This document shows positions 48,890 through 60,888 of a stretch of 64,000 nucleotides of DNA, in pieces; within the stretch, counting starts at the first letter, position 1; each line of letters starts with the position of its first letter. Origin of the DNA: Channallabes apus (taxonomy: Eukaryota > Chordata > Actinopteri > Siluriformes > Clariidae); the NCBI GenBank assembly GCA_030522415.1, contig CM060127.1:8996707-9060706 (forward strand), given 5' to 3'. The notes beneath the pieces were generated by a model that worked only from the letters and a program-made list of their open reading frames with translations, did no database searches and was not told the DNA's origin. A program made the position numbers and the translations under genes.

Positions 48890-49240
48890 CAAGCTGCGAT
48901 GCACTTCTGACATCTTTCTATCAGAGCCAAAAGTTTTTTCGGCATTGAGTGCTATGAAAGGTGAGTCAGGAACACCTTGACAAGACATGCCATTTTGGAG
49001 ATGGTCCAACCCAGTTGTCTACCCAGCACAGTTTGGGCCTTGTTAAAGTCACTCAGATTCTAACACTTGTTAATTTTAAAAACATCAACTTTGAACTGAC
49101 TTTTCACTTGCTGCTTATTATACACTATATCCCACCCTTTGACAGGTGGGATGACCCTTTGATTGTCAAATCAGGTAGTGATCAAATTGGTTTATCAAAT
49201 AAGTTGTCAAATCAGTACAGTGCATAAAACCAGTGCAGAA
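48890..49240. repeat. Decayed dispersed DNA-transposon-like repeat
   Basis: CCATTTTGGAGATGGTCCAACCC, GTTAAAGTCACTCAGATTC, ACATCAACTTTGAACTG and CACTTGCTGC...ATATCCCACCC match a repeat common in fishes. Ends are missing. Confidence 0.5.
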
Positions 49241-49902
49241 AGGGATAGAAGTTTAGGTCAAAATTAGAACAGGGTAACCATTAGACCTTTAGAATGTAAA
49301 AAATGAATTTGGTGATGTGGACTGGGATGTGTTTGAAAAATTAGATATTTGAATAAATTCTTTATTTATATACTATAAACTATAAGTTTACTTAGAATAT
49401 TGTGGAAAAAATACCACCAAAAAACATCAATTGACCAAATTGAAAATGTCTATTTCAGTGGAGAGGTTGGAGGAAACTGGCAACTTAAATCATGATTTAA
49501 AATGTGGTGAGCAAAAAAGTCATCTCAGAACACACAAAACATCAAACCTTAAAGTGCCTGGATTAAAAGAGCAGCAGGCCACATTTTAGTTCTGTTCCTG
49601 TTCTATCAAGAACAGAAATCTGAGGCTACAGGCTTAATAAGACAGGAGAGTTGAAGATTATGAAAAGAAAAAAGAAGCCTTGTGTTTGGATGATCCTGTG
49701 CCGAGTGTATCCTCTAATTCATGTTCTTGCCTGACACAAGTGAACCTCATCTGTGGTCTTCTGAGTTTCATTGTCAGGTTGAACCTTCAGCCTTTTCTCT
49801 TGACAAGTGTTTTCCTTTTTAGGGTAAACAATTCTGTTTTTTAAAAGTTCCATTGTACTGTAGTCCTGGGGTCATTGGGCCAAAGTCATGCGGACTTTGT
49901 TG
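49241..49902. other. Non-coding
   Basis: No gene or family-level repeat recognised. Confidence 0.4.
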
Positions 49903-50385
49903 ATTAGGATTTGATTTAAACACTTTATTTCAGCACGGTACACATAGCCTTTCATTAATTATCTTATTCTCAGATCCTCCCCTTTCGATTGTCAACTTAG
50001 GCATGTATTTTTTTAGCCCTTCTTAAGAGTACCAGTAATAACAAGTGATGATTTAATATGATTTAAACATAATATGTAATACTTTCTTTGTTGGAAATTC
50101 CCATGGATAATAAAACCTTTTCATCAGGGTTATGTACTGTACAGAAACCTATGGAAGAAGATCTGGAAACACACAAACCTGCAATTGCTTTTATGCACAA
50201 TAATCATTAAATAATTACACAGAGTATTGCATTGTGTTGATCTTGCTTTTTCATTGCACATGCTTTTTACTTTTTATGTTTCACAATAAAATGCTACTTG
50301 ACTTGACTCGAAAGTGAAGTTATGTCAATGATAACATAAATGGCATGTGCACATGATGGGAAATGTTGGAGAATTTCCCTGTCTT
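49903..50385 (+). repeat. Unclassified repeat, copy 1 of an inverted pair
   Basis: The outer parts (49903-49985 and about 50199-50385) match the reverse complement of 59110-59380. Shared words include ATTAATTATCTTATTCTCAG, AGAGTATTGCATTGTGT and GAAGTTATGTCAA. About 210 bp in the middle are absent from the second copy. Neither copy codes for protein. Confidence 0.75.
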
Positions 50386-50995
50386 GGCACGTGCTCAGAG
50401 ATAGATGTACTGCAACTTAACAAGAAGATTAAACAATCATAAAAATAATGTACTTTTTTAATAATAGCTTTTAGATTTAATTAAATTTATATTTCACACA
50501 AAGGTTTTTATTGTCCTGAAAGTTAAGTACTGAATTCTTCTTCTTGAGTACAGTAGATAGCTGTATAGGAGGCTAAAAAGCTTTAGTGTCTGCCATGAAA
50601 GAAACTTATATTAAAATTTCGTGAATTTAAATGATTGAATTTGAGCCCATCTTATAAAGATAATATAATGAAGGGTTAAAGACTTTAAATCAGTGCAGTT
50701 ATATTTATAATGAATATTTATATGTTTCTCTGGCACAAAACAAACAAACAAACAAACAAAAATATTGGTATCAGAATAACCCAGAATTTTACAATTGCAG
50801 CATACCTTGTTTTTTTACAAACAGAAATGGGTACTTTGACCTTTAGTGGAATGTTCTAGTTCTCTGTGTCATGTTAATTATTATCTAACTATAACAATCT
50901 TTCCAAAAGAAGCTGAAACACACAAATTATGTTTTCTCTAAACGTTGATTAATTAATTATTTTCATGATCTACCACTCAGACAAACATACACTTA
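50386..50995. other. Non-coding
   Basis: AT-rich with a (CAAA)n stretch near 50738-50760. No gene. Confidence 0.4.
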
Positions 50996-51290
50996 CGGCG
51001 CTTTTCCACTGCATAGTACGGCACGACACAGTTCAGTTCAACTCACTTTTGGGGGGTTTTCCACTGGGAATAGTACTGGTACCTCGTCCTTTTTTAAGTA
51101 CCACCTCAGCCGAGGTTCCAAGCGCGCCGAACCGTTACCAAAACGTGACGTGTAAACTCTGCTGGTCACTGATTGGCCGGAGAAAATCATCATTACTGCG
51201 TCACCGAACTTGCGACACGAGACACAACAGAACCGCTATATTTAGAACAGCCAGAGAAGGATCGGACGCACCTTTTTGCCCAAGTGAAAA
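50996..51290 (+). repeat. Partial fish DNA-element end
   Basis: CGGCGCTTTTCCACTGCATAG, GGTTTTCCACTGGGAATAG and GTACTGGTACCTCG form the start of a dispersed DNA element common in fishes (PIF/Harbinger-like by appearance). The other end is not seen. Confidence 0.4.
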
Positions 51291-51463
51291 AAAAATGCAC
51301 TTTAGTGTATTACAAATATATTGAAATCCTCGATAATACACTGCAAATATACTAACAAAAAGTTGTACCATCAGTTAATATATAAAAAGTATACTAATAT
51401 CATGCTTTTACCAAATTTTGGAATTAAACTTTAAATATACTTAAAAATTATTGTATTATAATA

Positions 51464-51814
51464 CTCAAACTCGTTCCTGCGCGCTCAAAATCACTTTTGC
51501 CATTCAAGATAATTTATGTTTTTACTCTCTCACTCTTCTGTCCGCTCACTGTCATAAAGCGACACACAGCAGGGGGGTAAACTTTGCGACTTTTCCAGCC
51601 AACCGGAGACTAGACAGCGCCCCACCAGCCAATCAGAGCTAGAGGCGGGCAGATTCGGACTGTCCGTTCTCTGATTGGCTCCCCTGTTCTCCACTTCTAG
51701 TTTGAATTAACGGCTGAAGCTGCATCATCGCGTGCGTTAGTTCGTATCGTTATTATTTTATTTTCATCGGCATAAGGTAAATTTAACGGTTTTAAATTAA
51801 GTACATACTTTAAT
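51464..51814 (+). promoter_or_regulatory. Duplicated CCAAT promoter-like block, copy 1
   Basis: 351 bp repeated in the same orientation at 53555-53910. It has CCAGCCAATCAGAG, GAGGCGGGC and CTGATTGGCTCC (two facing CCAAT boxes with a GC box between), then a CpG-containing stretch ending at a donor-like CATAAG|GTAAAT. This reads as a core promoter with a short untranslated first exon. Confidence 0.55.
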
Positions 51815-51835
51815 GTGAAATTAATTAATTTCATA

Positions 51836-53264
<1,429 letters not shown>

Positions 53265-53266
53265 TA

Positions 53267-53554
53267 TATTATTGGAAAATATACTTTAAGTGAAAGGCTG
53301 ATCTAATTTCCAAAGTATACTTATTTAAACTTGTTTTTCAGTATATTTAAAAAAAATATGATCGAAATAATCATTGTACAAATGTACAGAAAGTTTATAT
53401 TAGAATACAAATTTTATATACGGTAGTCTCAGTATATTATCAGTTAAATGTAAATGTACTTATTAATATGTACTTATATTTAGTGCACTACTCTCTCGTG
53501 CGCATGCTTTTAGACTCGTTTTTGCACGCTGAATCTCTCCCTCGCGCGCGCGAT
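53267..53554. other. AT-rich spacer with CpG-rich end
   Basis: AT-rich TATACTTA-type repeats, then from about 53500 CTCGTGCGCATGC and CTCGCGCGCGCGAT. No gene. Confidence 0.4.
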
Positions 53555-53910
53555 CTCAAACTCGTTCCTGCGCGCTGAAAACCACTTTTGCCCTTCAAGA
53601 TAATTTATGTTTTTACTCCTCACTCTTCTGTCCGCTCACTGTCATAAAGCGACACAAACTGCAGCAGGGTTGTGAACTTTGCGACTATTCCAGCCAACCG
53701 GAGACTAGACGGCGCCCCACCAGCCAATCAGAGTCTGGAGGCGGGCAGATTTGGACTGTCCGTTCTCTGATTGGCTCCCCAGTTCTCCACTTCTAGTTTG
53801 AATTAACGGCTGAAGCTGCATCATCGCGTGCGTTAGTTCGTATCGTTATTATTTTATTTTCATCGTCATAAGGTAAATTTAACGGTTTTAAATTAAGTAC
53901 ATACTTTAAT
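53555..53910 (+). promoter_or_regulatory. Duplicated CCAAT promoter-like block, copy 2
   Basis: Second copy of 51464-51814 with the same CCAAT/GC/CCAAT layout and donor-like end. It differs by small insertions (ACAAACTGCAGCAGG) and a few substitutions. Confidence 0.55.
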
Positions 53911-54480
53911 CTGTAGTTTGTATTGTCTAATGTGTTGTTGTTAATGTGTTATGTACTTTGCTTGTGGTATAATGGCTCTGTAGCTCTCGGCCTGTTTTCA
54001 GTCTCTGTGTAACAGAATCAACACACCAGGTTTAAACTAATACTGTACCTGTAGATTCTAATACTAATGTCTGTCTGTGTTCATACACTAGTTTATATTT
54101 TAGTTTGTGTGTTTGTAAGACAAACTGACTTTTGTTGTACACAAATAAACTATAGTAGTGCTTTTTTGTAACCTTGTGCAAATTAAATCTGTTGAACTCA
54201 TGAATAAAATCTGTCTCATAATTACTGATGTAATGCTTTTCAAAAACATGCTATAGTGTAGAAAATGCATTTAGCATATCCTAAACACTTAATGTACTGG
54301 TAACACATTTGCAGTACAGTATTGTGGGTGGGGCAGCGGCTTGTGACCGTCGTGCCTTGCGGGAGGTGTTCTTTTTGTGTTCACCCTGTTTGGGACGTGT
54401 GTTTAGGTTAGTGGCTTCGGCCAAGTGTGAGTATGTGTACATGTGTGCTATGTCTATGTGTGTATGTGCTGCATTCTCCA
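53911..54480. other. Non-coding, possible transcript end
   Basis: No coding frame. AATAAA at about 54144-54149 and 54203-54208. It may be the untranslated body of a transcript starting at the 53.6-kb promoter-like block. This is inference. Confidence 0.3.
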
Positions 54481-54489
54481 GTTCCAGAT

Positions 54490-55074
54490 AATAGCTGACA
54501 GTGCACGGATTGATTATCCTGGCTATTGTGAAGGGTCCAATGAAACGGGGAGAGAGCTTGCATGAAAGCGTCTTTAGGGGGATGTGTCTGTTTCTCCTAT
54601 GTGATACCTGGGGTTCTTGGAGCAATGGCGGTCCGCCTGTTTCTTGTATGAGGCAACAGCTCGTAACAGGGCTTGTCTAGCTTTTAGCCATGTTTGTTTG
54701 CAGCAGCGGATGAATCGTTGGGCTGAAGGGACCTCCGTCTCTAATTCTTGGCTTGGGATGAGCGGAGGTTGGTAGCCTAAGCAACACTGGAATGGGGACA
54801 AACCTGTCGAGGCAGAGGGTAGATAGTTGTGGGCGTATTCGACCCAAGGGAGGAATCTGCTCCAGGTGGTCGAGTCCAAGTAGTCATACAGAGGAGGGAA
54901 ACCTCTAGCGCTTGGTTCTGAGGATGAAACCCAGACGATAGGCTGGGAGTTGCTCGACGAAATACATCGGCGAAATAAATGGAGGACTAACTTCTCCACA
55001 GTTTCCTTGGCAGAGGACAGCTTAGGGAGGGGGATGACGTGCACTGACTTTGAAAAGCGATCGACTATGGTCAT
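54490..55074 (-). pseudogene. Gypsy integrase, core deleted
   Basis: It begins [18 protein letters not shown], the first catalytic aspartate strand, and continues through AKETVEKLVLHLF. It then jumps to TTWSRFLPWVEYAHN and STGLSPFQCCLGYQPP, so the second aspartate and the glutamate are absent. The end (LSPRFIGPFTIARIINPCTV) is the C-terminal domain in another frame. Confidence 0.8.
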
Positions 55075-55995
55075 GACGCAGGTGTCGGGACAGTTTTTTT
55101 AGTCCTGCTCCCGCCCCCTCCCGCGAGGGGGAGCTCACTTCCAGAGCCAGCTTGATAGCCAAGAGTTCTTTGTCTCCTACGTCGTAGTTCCTCTCGGCTG
55201 GGCCAGGCGACGGGAGTAGAATGCGCAAGGGTGCATCTTATTATCCTACTGTAGGAAGACCTCTGGGAAAGAATGCCCCCGACACCGGTGTTCGAGGCGT
55301 CGACTTCCACCACGAACTGGCGAGAAGGATCGGGGATAATGAGGATGGGAGCAGAGGTAAACCTCTTCTTAAGATCAGCAAACGCCATCTCCGCCCCAGT
55401 GTTCCAGCAGAATTGGGTTTTCGTAGAGGTCAGGAAGGTTAGTGGGATAGCAACAGAGCTGTACCCCCGTTTGAAACGGCATTAAAAATTGGCGAAGCCC
55501 AGGAACCGCTGTAGGTCTCGTCGTGAGGTCGGAGTGGCCCCCTTGGAGACTGCCTGGACCTTGGCTGGCTCCATCTCGATCCTGGAAGGGGAAATAACAA
55601 GGCCCAAGAACGCAGTGGAGGAGGTGTGGAACTCGCACTTCTCTGCCTTGACGTAGCGGTTGTTTTCTAAGAGTCTTTGTAGAACCTGGCAAACATGATG
55701 CCGGTGTTCCTCAAAGGCAGTTCAAAGGCAGTGGTCATGAGTGGAGCTCTCGTTGAGCCCCCTATAATCAATACAGGGGCGTAGGGACCCGTCTTTCTTC
55801 GTCACAAAGAAAAATCCTGCCTCCGCAGGGGAGGAGGACAGGCGGATGATTCCTGTGGGCGAGGGCTTCTGTGATGTACGTGTTCATGACACCTCTCTCT
55901 TGGTGGGTTAGGGAGTATAAACGACCCTTTGGTGGGGAAGTGCCTGGGAGGAGGTCGATAGAGCATTCATATGGTCGATGTGGTGGGAGCGACAT
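55071..55995 (-). pseudogene. Gypsy reverse transcriptase/RNase H, palm deleted
   Basis: The RT start (LPPHRPYECSIDLLPG) is at 55768-55995. Soon after a CIDYRGLNE motif the sequence passes to the thumb region (about 55740-55600, [12 protein letters not shown]), so the palm with the YxDD centre is missing. RNase H follows at 55071-55388 ([36 protein letters not shown]). Several frame changes. Confidence 0.8.
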
Positions 55996-56259
55996 GGCCT
56001 GGGTCTTGCTGAAGACCTGCTTGAGATTGTGGTACTCAGTGGGGATATAGGAGATATCCGGAGTCTCCAGTTGGGTCCAGTCAATCTGGGGGCCATAGCG
56101 AGTTAACCAGGGGAGGCCCAGGACCAGGGCGGCATTAGATTTATTTATAACAAAGAGGCAGGTCTCCTCAGAATGATTTCCCGACGACCTTAAAGTAAGC
56201 GGAAGCGTTCTGTGTGTGATGGACAGGAGGGGTCTCCCATCTAGGGCCTGGACTGCCAG

Positions 56260-56541
56260 CTAAGTACCCAGAAATATGCAAGGAACCCTGAGGGCCCTGA
56301 CAGTAGCAGCGCTGATCAGGTTCCGATCAGAGCCGGAGTCAACGAGAGCCCGAATAGAGTGGGCTTGGCCATTAATAATTAGCATTACGGACAGCAGGGA
56401 ACGATGTTCTGGGTGTCTGTCAGGAGGAGCGCCCTCTAGGGCTCCCAGTCTGACTAGAGGGCGCTTCCTTTTACTGGGCAGTCCTTGAGTATGTGATCTA
56501 AACCACCACAGTAGAAACAGGCTCTCTCCAGGCGGCGGCAT
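56260..56541 (-). pseudogene. Gypsy zinc knuckle and protease
   Basis: A CCHC knuckle (ACFYCGGLDHILKDC) reads in one frame at about 56483-56526. The aspartic protease motif ALVDSGSDRNLIS reads in another frame a little downstream. A frameshift separates them. Confidence 0.8.
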
Positions 56542-56821
56542 CTCTCCTGCTTGGAGATGCGGGTTCTGCCCAGCTGCATGGGCTCATCCTGATTGCTCTG
56601 AGATGGAGGAGAGGACGAGCCGGGTGCTCTGGGAGGAGGTGATCTCCTGGCGGGGGGTGACCTCTGGGTCGGTCATCTAGAACGAAGATGTGAGTCAATC
56701 CTGCCCGTGAGGAGGATTGACTCTTGTCAAGGATATATCTTGTTCCCGAGGTCAGAGGGAAGTTCACGGGCGACTAGCTCATCCTTGAGCGCCTCTGACA
56801 ACCCTTCCAGGAAAACATTCG

Positions 56822-57133
56822 CTAGGGCGCTGTCATTCCACCCAGAATGGTGGAGAAAGTGGAGGCTTGCAGCTCAAAAATCAGCGAACATTGGGATAAG
56901 AAAGATCTACAGGTTCCCGGTTCTCCTCCGTAGGCCAGAGGGGCTGGTAGGTGTGGCTCTCGCAGGGGCTCTGGGGATATGTCCCGAGCTGTAGGCGCCT
57001 GGAGATGCTGCACCCAGGCCATGACATTAGCGAGTGTCTGCATAGTGGTGGCGAGTTCCTCCTGGTGTTTTCCAAGGAGAACGCCTTGATTCTCCAGCGC
57101 TTGTCTCATTCTGTCCAATCCTCCTGGATCCAT
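56822..57133 (-). pseudogene. Gypsy gag, N-terminal part
   Basis: The ATG at 57131-57133 opens a 103-codon frame beginning MDPGGLDRMRQALENQG. A coiled-coil-like start is followed by GEPGTCRSFLSQCSLIFELQ, the conserved start of the capsid part in sushi-like gag. The frame then breaks. The same gag lineage gave rise to mammalian genes such as PEG10, but nothing here suggests domestication. Confidence 0.85.
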
Positions 57134-57499
57134 GATGTGGCTGGATTATTCTGTCAGGGAGTCGTGGCGCTTGGGCTTGGTGGATGGATCCAGAAGCAGG
57201 TGCAGAAGCAGGGCGTGAGTGACTTTGGTCAAGCTCTGTAGAAGCGTGACTACAGTATGTCAGCAGGTGCGCGAGCTTGGAGCCGTGAAATCCGTATACG
57301 TGGTGTCAATGCCGAGACATGAAGACGAGCCGTAGTCAAGAGAGCGCGAGCGTGGGTCTGAGCCATGAAATCAATATCAAGCATAGTAACAATTCCGAAT
57401 CGTGAGACGAGAGGCAAAAACGAGAAGGCAAGGTTGGCAACGTGAAACTATCATGAACAAATACGCGATATTTTTTGACCTTCTTGTAAAGTTGAAGTA

Positions 57500-59068
57500 C
57501 AAACCGGATTCCAAAAAAGTTGGGACACTAAACAAATTGTGAATAAAAACTGAATGCAATGATGTGGAGATGGCAAATGTCAATATTTTATTCAGAATAG
57601 AACATAAATCACGGAACAAAAGTTTAAATTGAGAAAATGTATAATTTTAAGAGGAAAATATGGTGAATCAAAATGTCATGGTGTCAACAAATCCCAAAAA
57701 AGTTGGGACAAGGCCATTTTCACCACTGTGTGGCATCTCCCCTTCTTCTTACAACACTCAACAGACGTCTGGGGACCGAGGAGACCAGTTTCTCAAGTTT
57801 AGAAGTAGGAATGCTCTCCCATTCTTGTCTAATACAGGCCTCTAACTGTCGCACCTTCCTCTTTATGATGCACCAAATGTTCTCTATAGGGGAAAGATCT
57901 GGACTGCAGACTGGCCATTTCAGTACCCGGATCCTTCTCCTACGCAGCCATGATGTTGTGATTGATGCAGAATGTGGTCTGGTATTATCTTGTTGAAAAA
58001 TGCAGGGTCTTCCCTGAAAGAGATGACGTCTGGATGGGAGCATATGTTGTTCTAGAACCTGAATATATTTTTCTGCATTGATGGTGCCTTTCCAGACATG
58101 CAAGCTGCCCATGCCACACGCACTCATGCAACCCCATACCATCAGAGATGCAGGCTTCTGAACTGAGCGTTGACAACAACTTGGGTTGTTCTTGTCCTCT
58201 TTGGTCCGGATGACATGGCGTCCCACATTTCCAACAAGAACTTCGAATCGTGACTTGTCTGACCACAGAACAGTCTTCCATTTTGCCACACTCCATTTTA
58301 AATGATCCCTGGCCCAATGAAAACGCCTGTGCTTGTGGATCTTCCTTAGAAATGGCTTCTTCTTTGCACTGTAGAGTTTCAGCTGGCAACGGCGGATGGC
58401 ACGGTGGATTGTGTTCACTCACAATGGTTTCTGGAAGTATTCCTGAGCCCATTCTGTGATTTCCTTTACAGTAGCATTCCTGTTTGTGGTGCAGTGTCGT
58501 TTAAGGGCCCGGAGATCACGGGCATCCAGTATGGTTTTACGCCCTTGACCCTTACGCACAGAGATCGTTCCAGATTCTCTGAATCTTCGGATGATATTAT
58601 GCACAGTTGATGATGATAACTGCAAAGTCTTTGCAATTTTTCGCTGGGTAACACCTTTCTGATATTGCTCCACTATCTTTCTGCGCAACATTGTGGGAAT
58701 TGGCGATCCTCTACCCATCTTGGCTTCTGAGAGACACTGCCACTCTGAGAAGCTCTTTTTATACCCAATCATGTTGCCAATTAACCTAATTACTGTTAAT
58801 TGGTCTTCCAGCTCTTCGTTATGCTCAAATTTACTTTTTCCAGCTCTTATTGCTACTTGTGCCAATTTTTTGGGGATTTGTTTACACCGTGAAATTTGGA
58901 ATCAACATATTTTTCCTTTAAAATGATATATTTTCTCAGATTAAACTTTTGATCTGTCATCTATGTTCTATTCTGAATAAAATATTGACATTTGCCATCT
59001 CCACATCATTGCATTCAGTTTTTATTCACAATTTGTTTAGTGTCCCAACTTTTTTGGAATCCGGTATG
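57500..59068 (-). mobile_element. Tc1-like transposon B2, damaged copy
   Basis: Bounded by CAAACCGGATTCC and GGAATCCGGTATG, with TA on each side (57498-57499 and 59069-59070). Same family as B1. The last bases differ (TATG for TTTG). Length 1,569 bp. Confidence 0.95.
57720..58865 (-). pseudogene. Tc1-B transposase with nonsense codon and deletion
   Basis: The frame matches B1 but codon 100 (Ser in B1) is TGA at 58419-58421. An in-frame 24-bp deletion near 57848 removes eight residues (RRPKTIEQ in B1). Next to the first catalytic aspartate the motif WSDES has become WSDKS. The catalytic triad itself is kept. Without the stop the frame would be open throughout, so damage is recent. Confidence 0.95.
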
Positions 59069-59109
59069 TACATGTCTTACAAACTGCTTATCTCTGAGGT
59101 TGCTCCAAG

Positions 59110-59380
59110 ATGGGGAAATTTTCCCGCTCAGCCAAAATTTTCCATCATGTGCACATGACATTTATGTTATCGTTGACATAACTTCACTTTCAAGTCAGGT
59201 CATATCAAGTAGCCTTTTATTGTAAAACATAAAAAGTAAAAAGCAACAGGCAACAGCCCGACACAATGCAATACTCTAATGATTATGGGAAATGGGAGGC
59301 TCTGAGAATAAGATAATTAATAAAATGCTATCTGTACTGTCCTTAAATCAAGCGTTTGAATCAAATCCTAGTCATTTTGC
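59110..59380 (-). repeat. Unclassified repeat, copy 2 of an inverted pair
   Basis: Reverse complement matches 49903-49985 and 50199-50385, without the 210-bp middle part. Confidence 0.75.
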
Positions 59381-59424
59381 TTTCAATAGCTTCCATAGGC
59401 CGGGACGCAAAGCCAAAGTAAATA

Positions 59425-59700
59425 ACTTTTGTTAGGGGTGTCCCATGTGCCAGAGGACTGTGTCTAAAAATGGTTCTGGCCTCAATAATTCCTCTGTCTA
59501 TCAACGGTACACCATTTGAGCATATGAAGATGGACCTGCTCGGCCCAGTTTAAAAATCTATGAGTGGCCGTTAGTATATCTTGTTGGTGATGGACTATGC
59601 CATTGCTCCACTTCAAAAACCAATCCAATGCTCCACCAGGGAGCTGTTGCAGTTCTTGAATCACCTGCATCTACCAAAGGATCGCCTCACTGACCTTCAT
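59425..59700 (+). pseudogene. Decayed gypsy integrase fragment, copy 1
   Basis: GTGCCAGAGGACTGTGTC followed by a stop-broken frame matches the integrase start of another gypsy lineage: a CQRT motif, a GTPFE-like segment, then MDL(V)GP and the YATRYPEA region. Decayed beyond any reading frame. Confidence 0.55.
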
Positions 59701-59715
59701 GTCCAGAAGAGTCAT

Positions 59716-59990
59716 TAAATAGCTTTTGTCAGAGGTGTTCCATGTGCCAGAGGACTGTATCTAAAAATGGTTCGGGCCTCACTAATTCCTCTACTGTACC
59801 TATCATTGGTACACCATCTGAGCATATCAAGATGGACCTGCTCAGCCAACCTCTCTATGGGGCCATGAGTACATCTTGTTGGTGATGTTGACCATGCGGT
59901 AACCTGAGGCAGTTCTGCTTAAAAAAAAACAACAATCCAAAGTCACCACCATCCAGTTCCTCACTGACCTTACCAACCCTCACATAATCA
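59716..59990 (+). pseudogene. Decayed gypsy integrase fragment, copy 2
   Basis: Repeats the 59425 segment about 295 bp later in the same orientation (GTGCCAGAGGACTGTATC; ATCTGAGCATATCAAGATGG). The shared decay suggests a tandem duplication after the element died. Confidence 0.55.
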
Positions 59991-60888
59991 ATCAATCAAT
60001 CCATTCTACGGGGGAGGGGGGGGGGGTTGGTTGTTTTGGGTTATATGTTATGATGACAGGCCTAGAGCCAGTGCCTCTTTCTATCTGTCACACTTGCGCC
60101 TAACCAAGCAGAGGAGAACTTAGCATGTGTTCAGGACCAAGGTCAGCTCCATCTTCTGCACAGTAGGGGGTCAGGTGCCTCAACTCACTGTGGCCAAAAG
60201 CAGAACAGCATCTACCATCCTCGTGTCAATAGCTTGAGCCTTGCTGTTCCCTTTTGCCATGTGACTGCCCAAGACTGTTATTTTTGGAGGCCAAAAAAAA
60301 ACCTTCTCAGCTCTTCCCCTACTTTTCTTTTTTTTTATATATATAAAACGAACACTTGTTTTACACTGAGGCAACACTATAGGCGCAGTGCAACATTGAA
60401 TTCCTGTTCTTATAGCTAACAGAACAGCAAGAGAATTGAAACTTGCTGTGGCCTTCTGCCGTTATAGCCTAGCCTCTTCAAAATTTTATGCTTTGTTTAT
60501 TATGAGATGCATTTTTGCTCAAAACATTTAAAAAGCATGATTGTTTCGGTTGCTCTAGCCTTTGAGCTTGGACAAATCTGGCCATCTTCATCTAACCTTT
60601 CTTATTAACAAGGCTTGTCTTGTTAATTAGTGATAATACATCGAATCAGTAGGAGTAACAGATTGTTGTGAATGATAATTTCGCAGTTCAGTTTGGGAAA
60701 CAAGCCAGGAGTTCATTTATACGTTTAAGTAAGCCAGAAATGTAAATTAACAAGGTATTTGTGTAACTTTCTACCTTGTTTCTGAGAAAATAGATCTCAG
60801 TTTCACATACAAAGCCCACTCATTTCTATGGCAAGGAGAGGATTAACACAACAAATACATGCAAAATGAAAGTGTATTAGTGCAAATT
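59991..60888. other. Non-coding
   Basis: No gene seen. There is a G-run near 60009-60027 (GGGGGAGGGGGGGGGG-type), and A and T runs near 60292 and 60327. Confidence 0.4.

Larger units (their letters stand above)
54281..57498 (-). mobile_element. Sushi-like Ty3/gypsy retrotransposon, internally deleted
   Basis: Minus-strand order is gag, CCHC knuckle, protease, partial reverse transcriptase, RNase H, partial integrase, as in Ty3/gypsy. The gag start and the LSPRFIGPF end point to the sushi-like (chromovirus) group of fishes. Frames change several times. No long terminal repeats are recognisable, and a Tc1-B copy has inserted at 57499 on its 5' side. It cannot move on its own. Confidence 0.85.
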
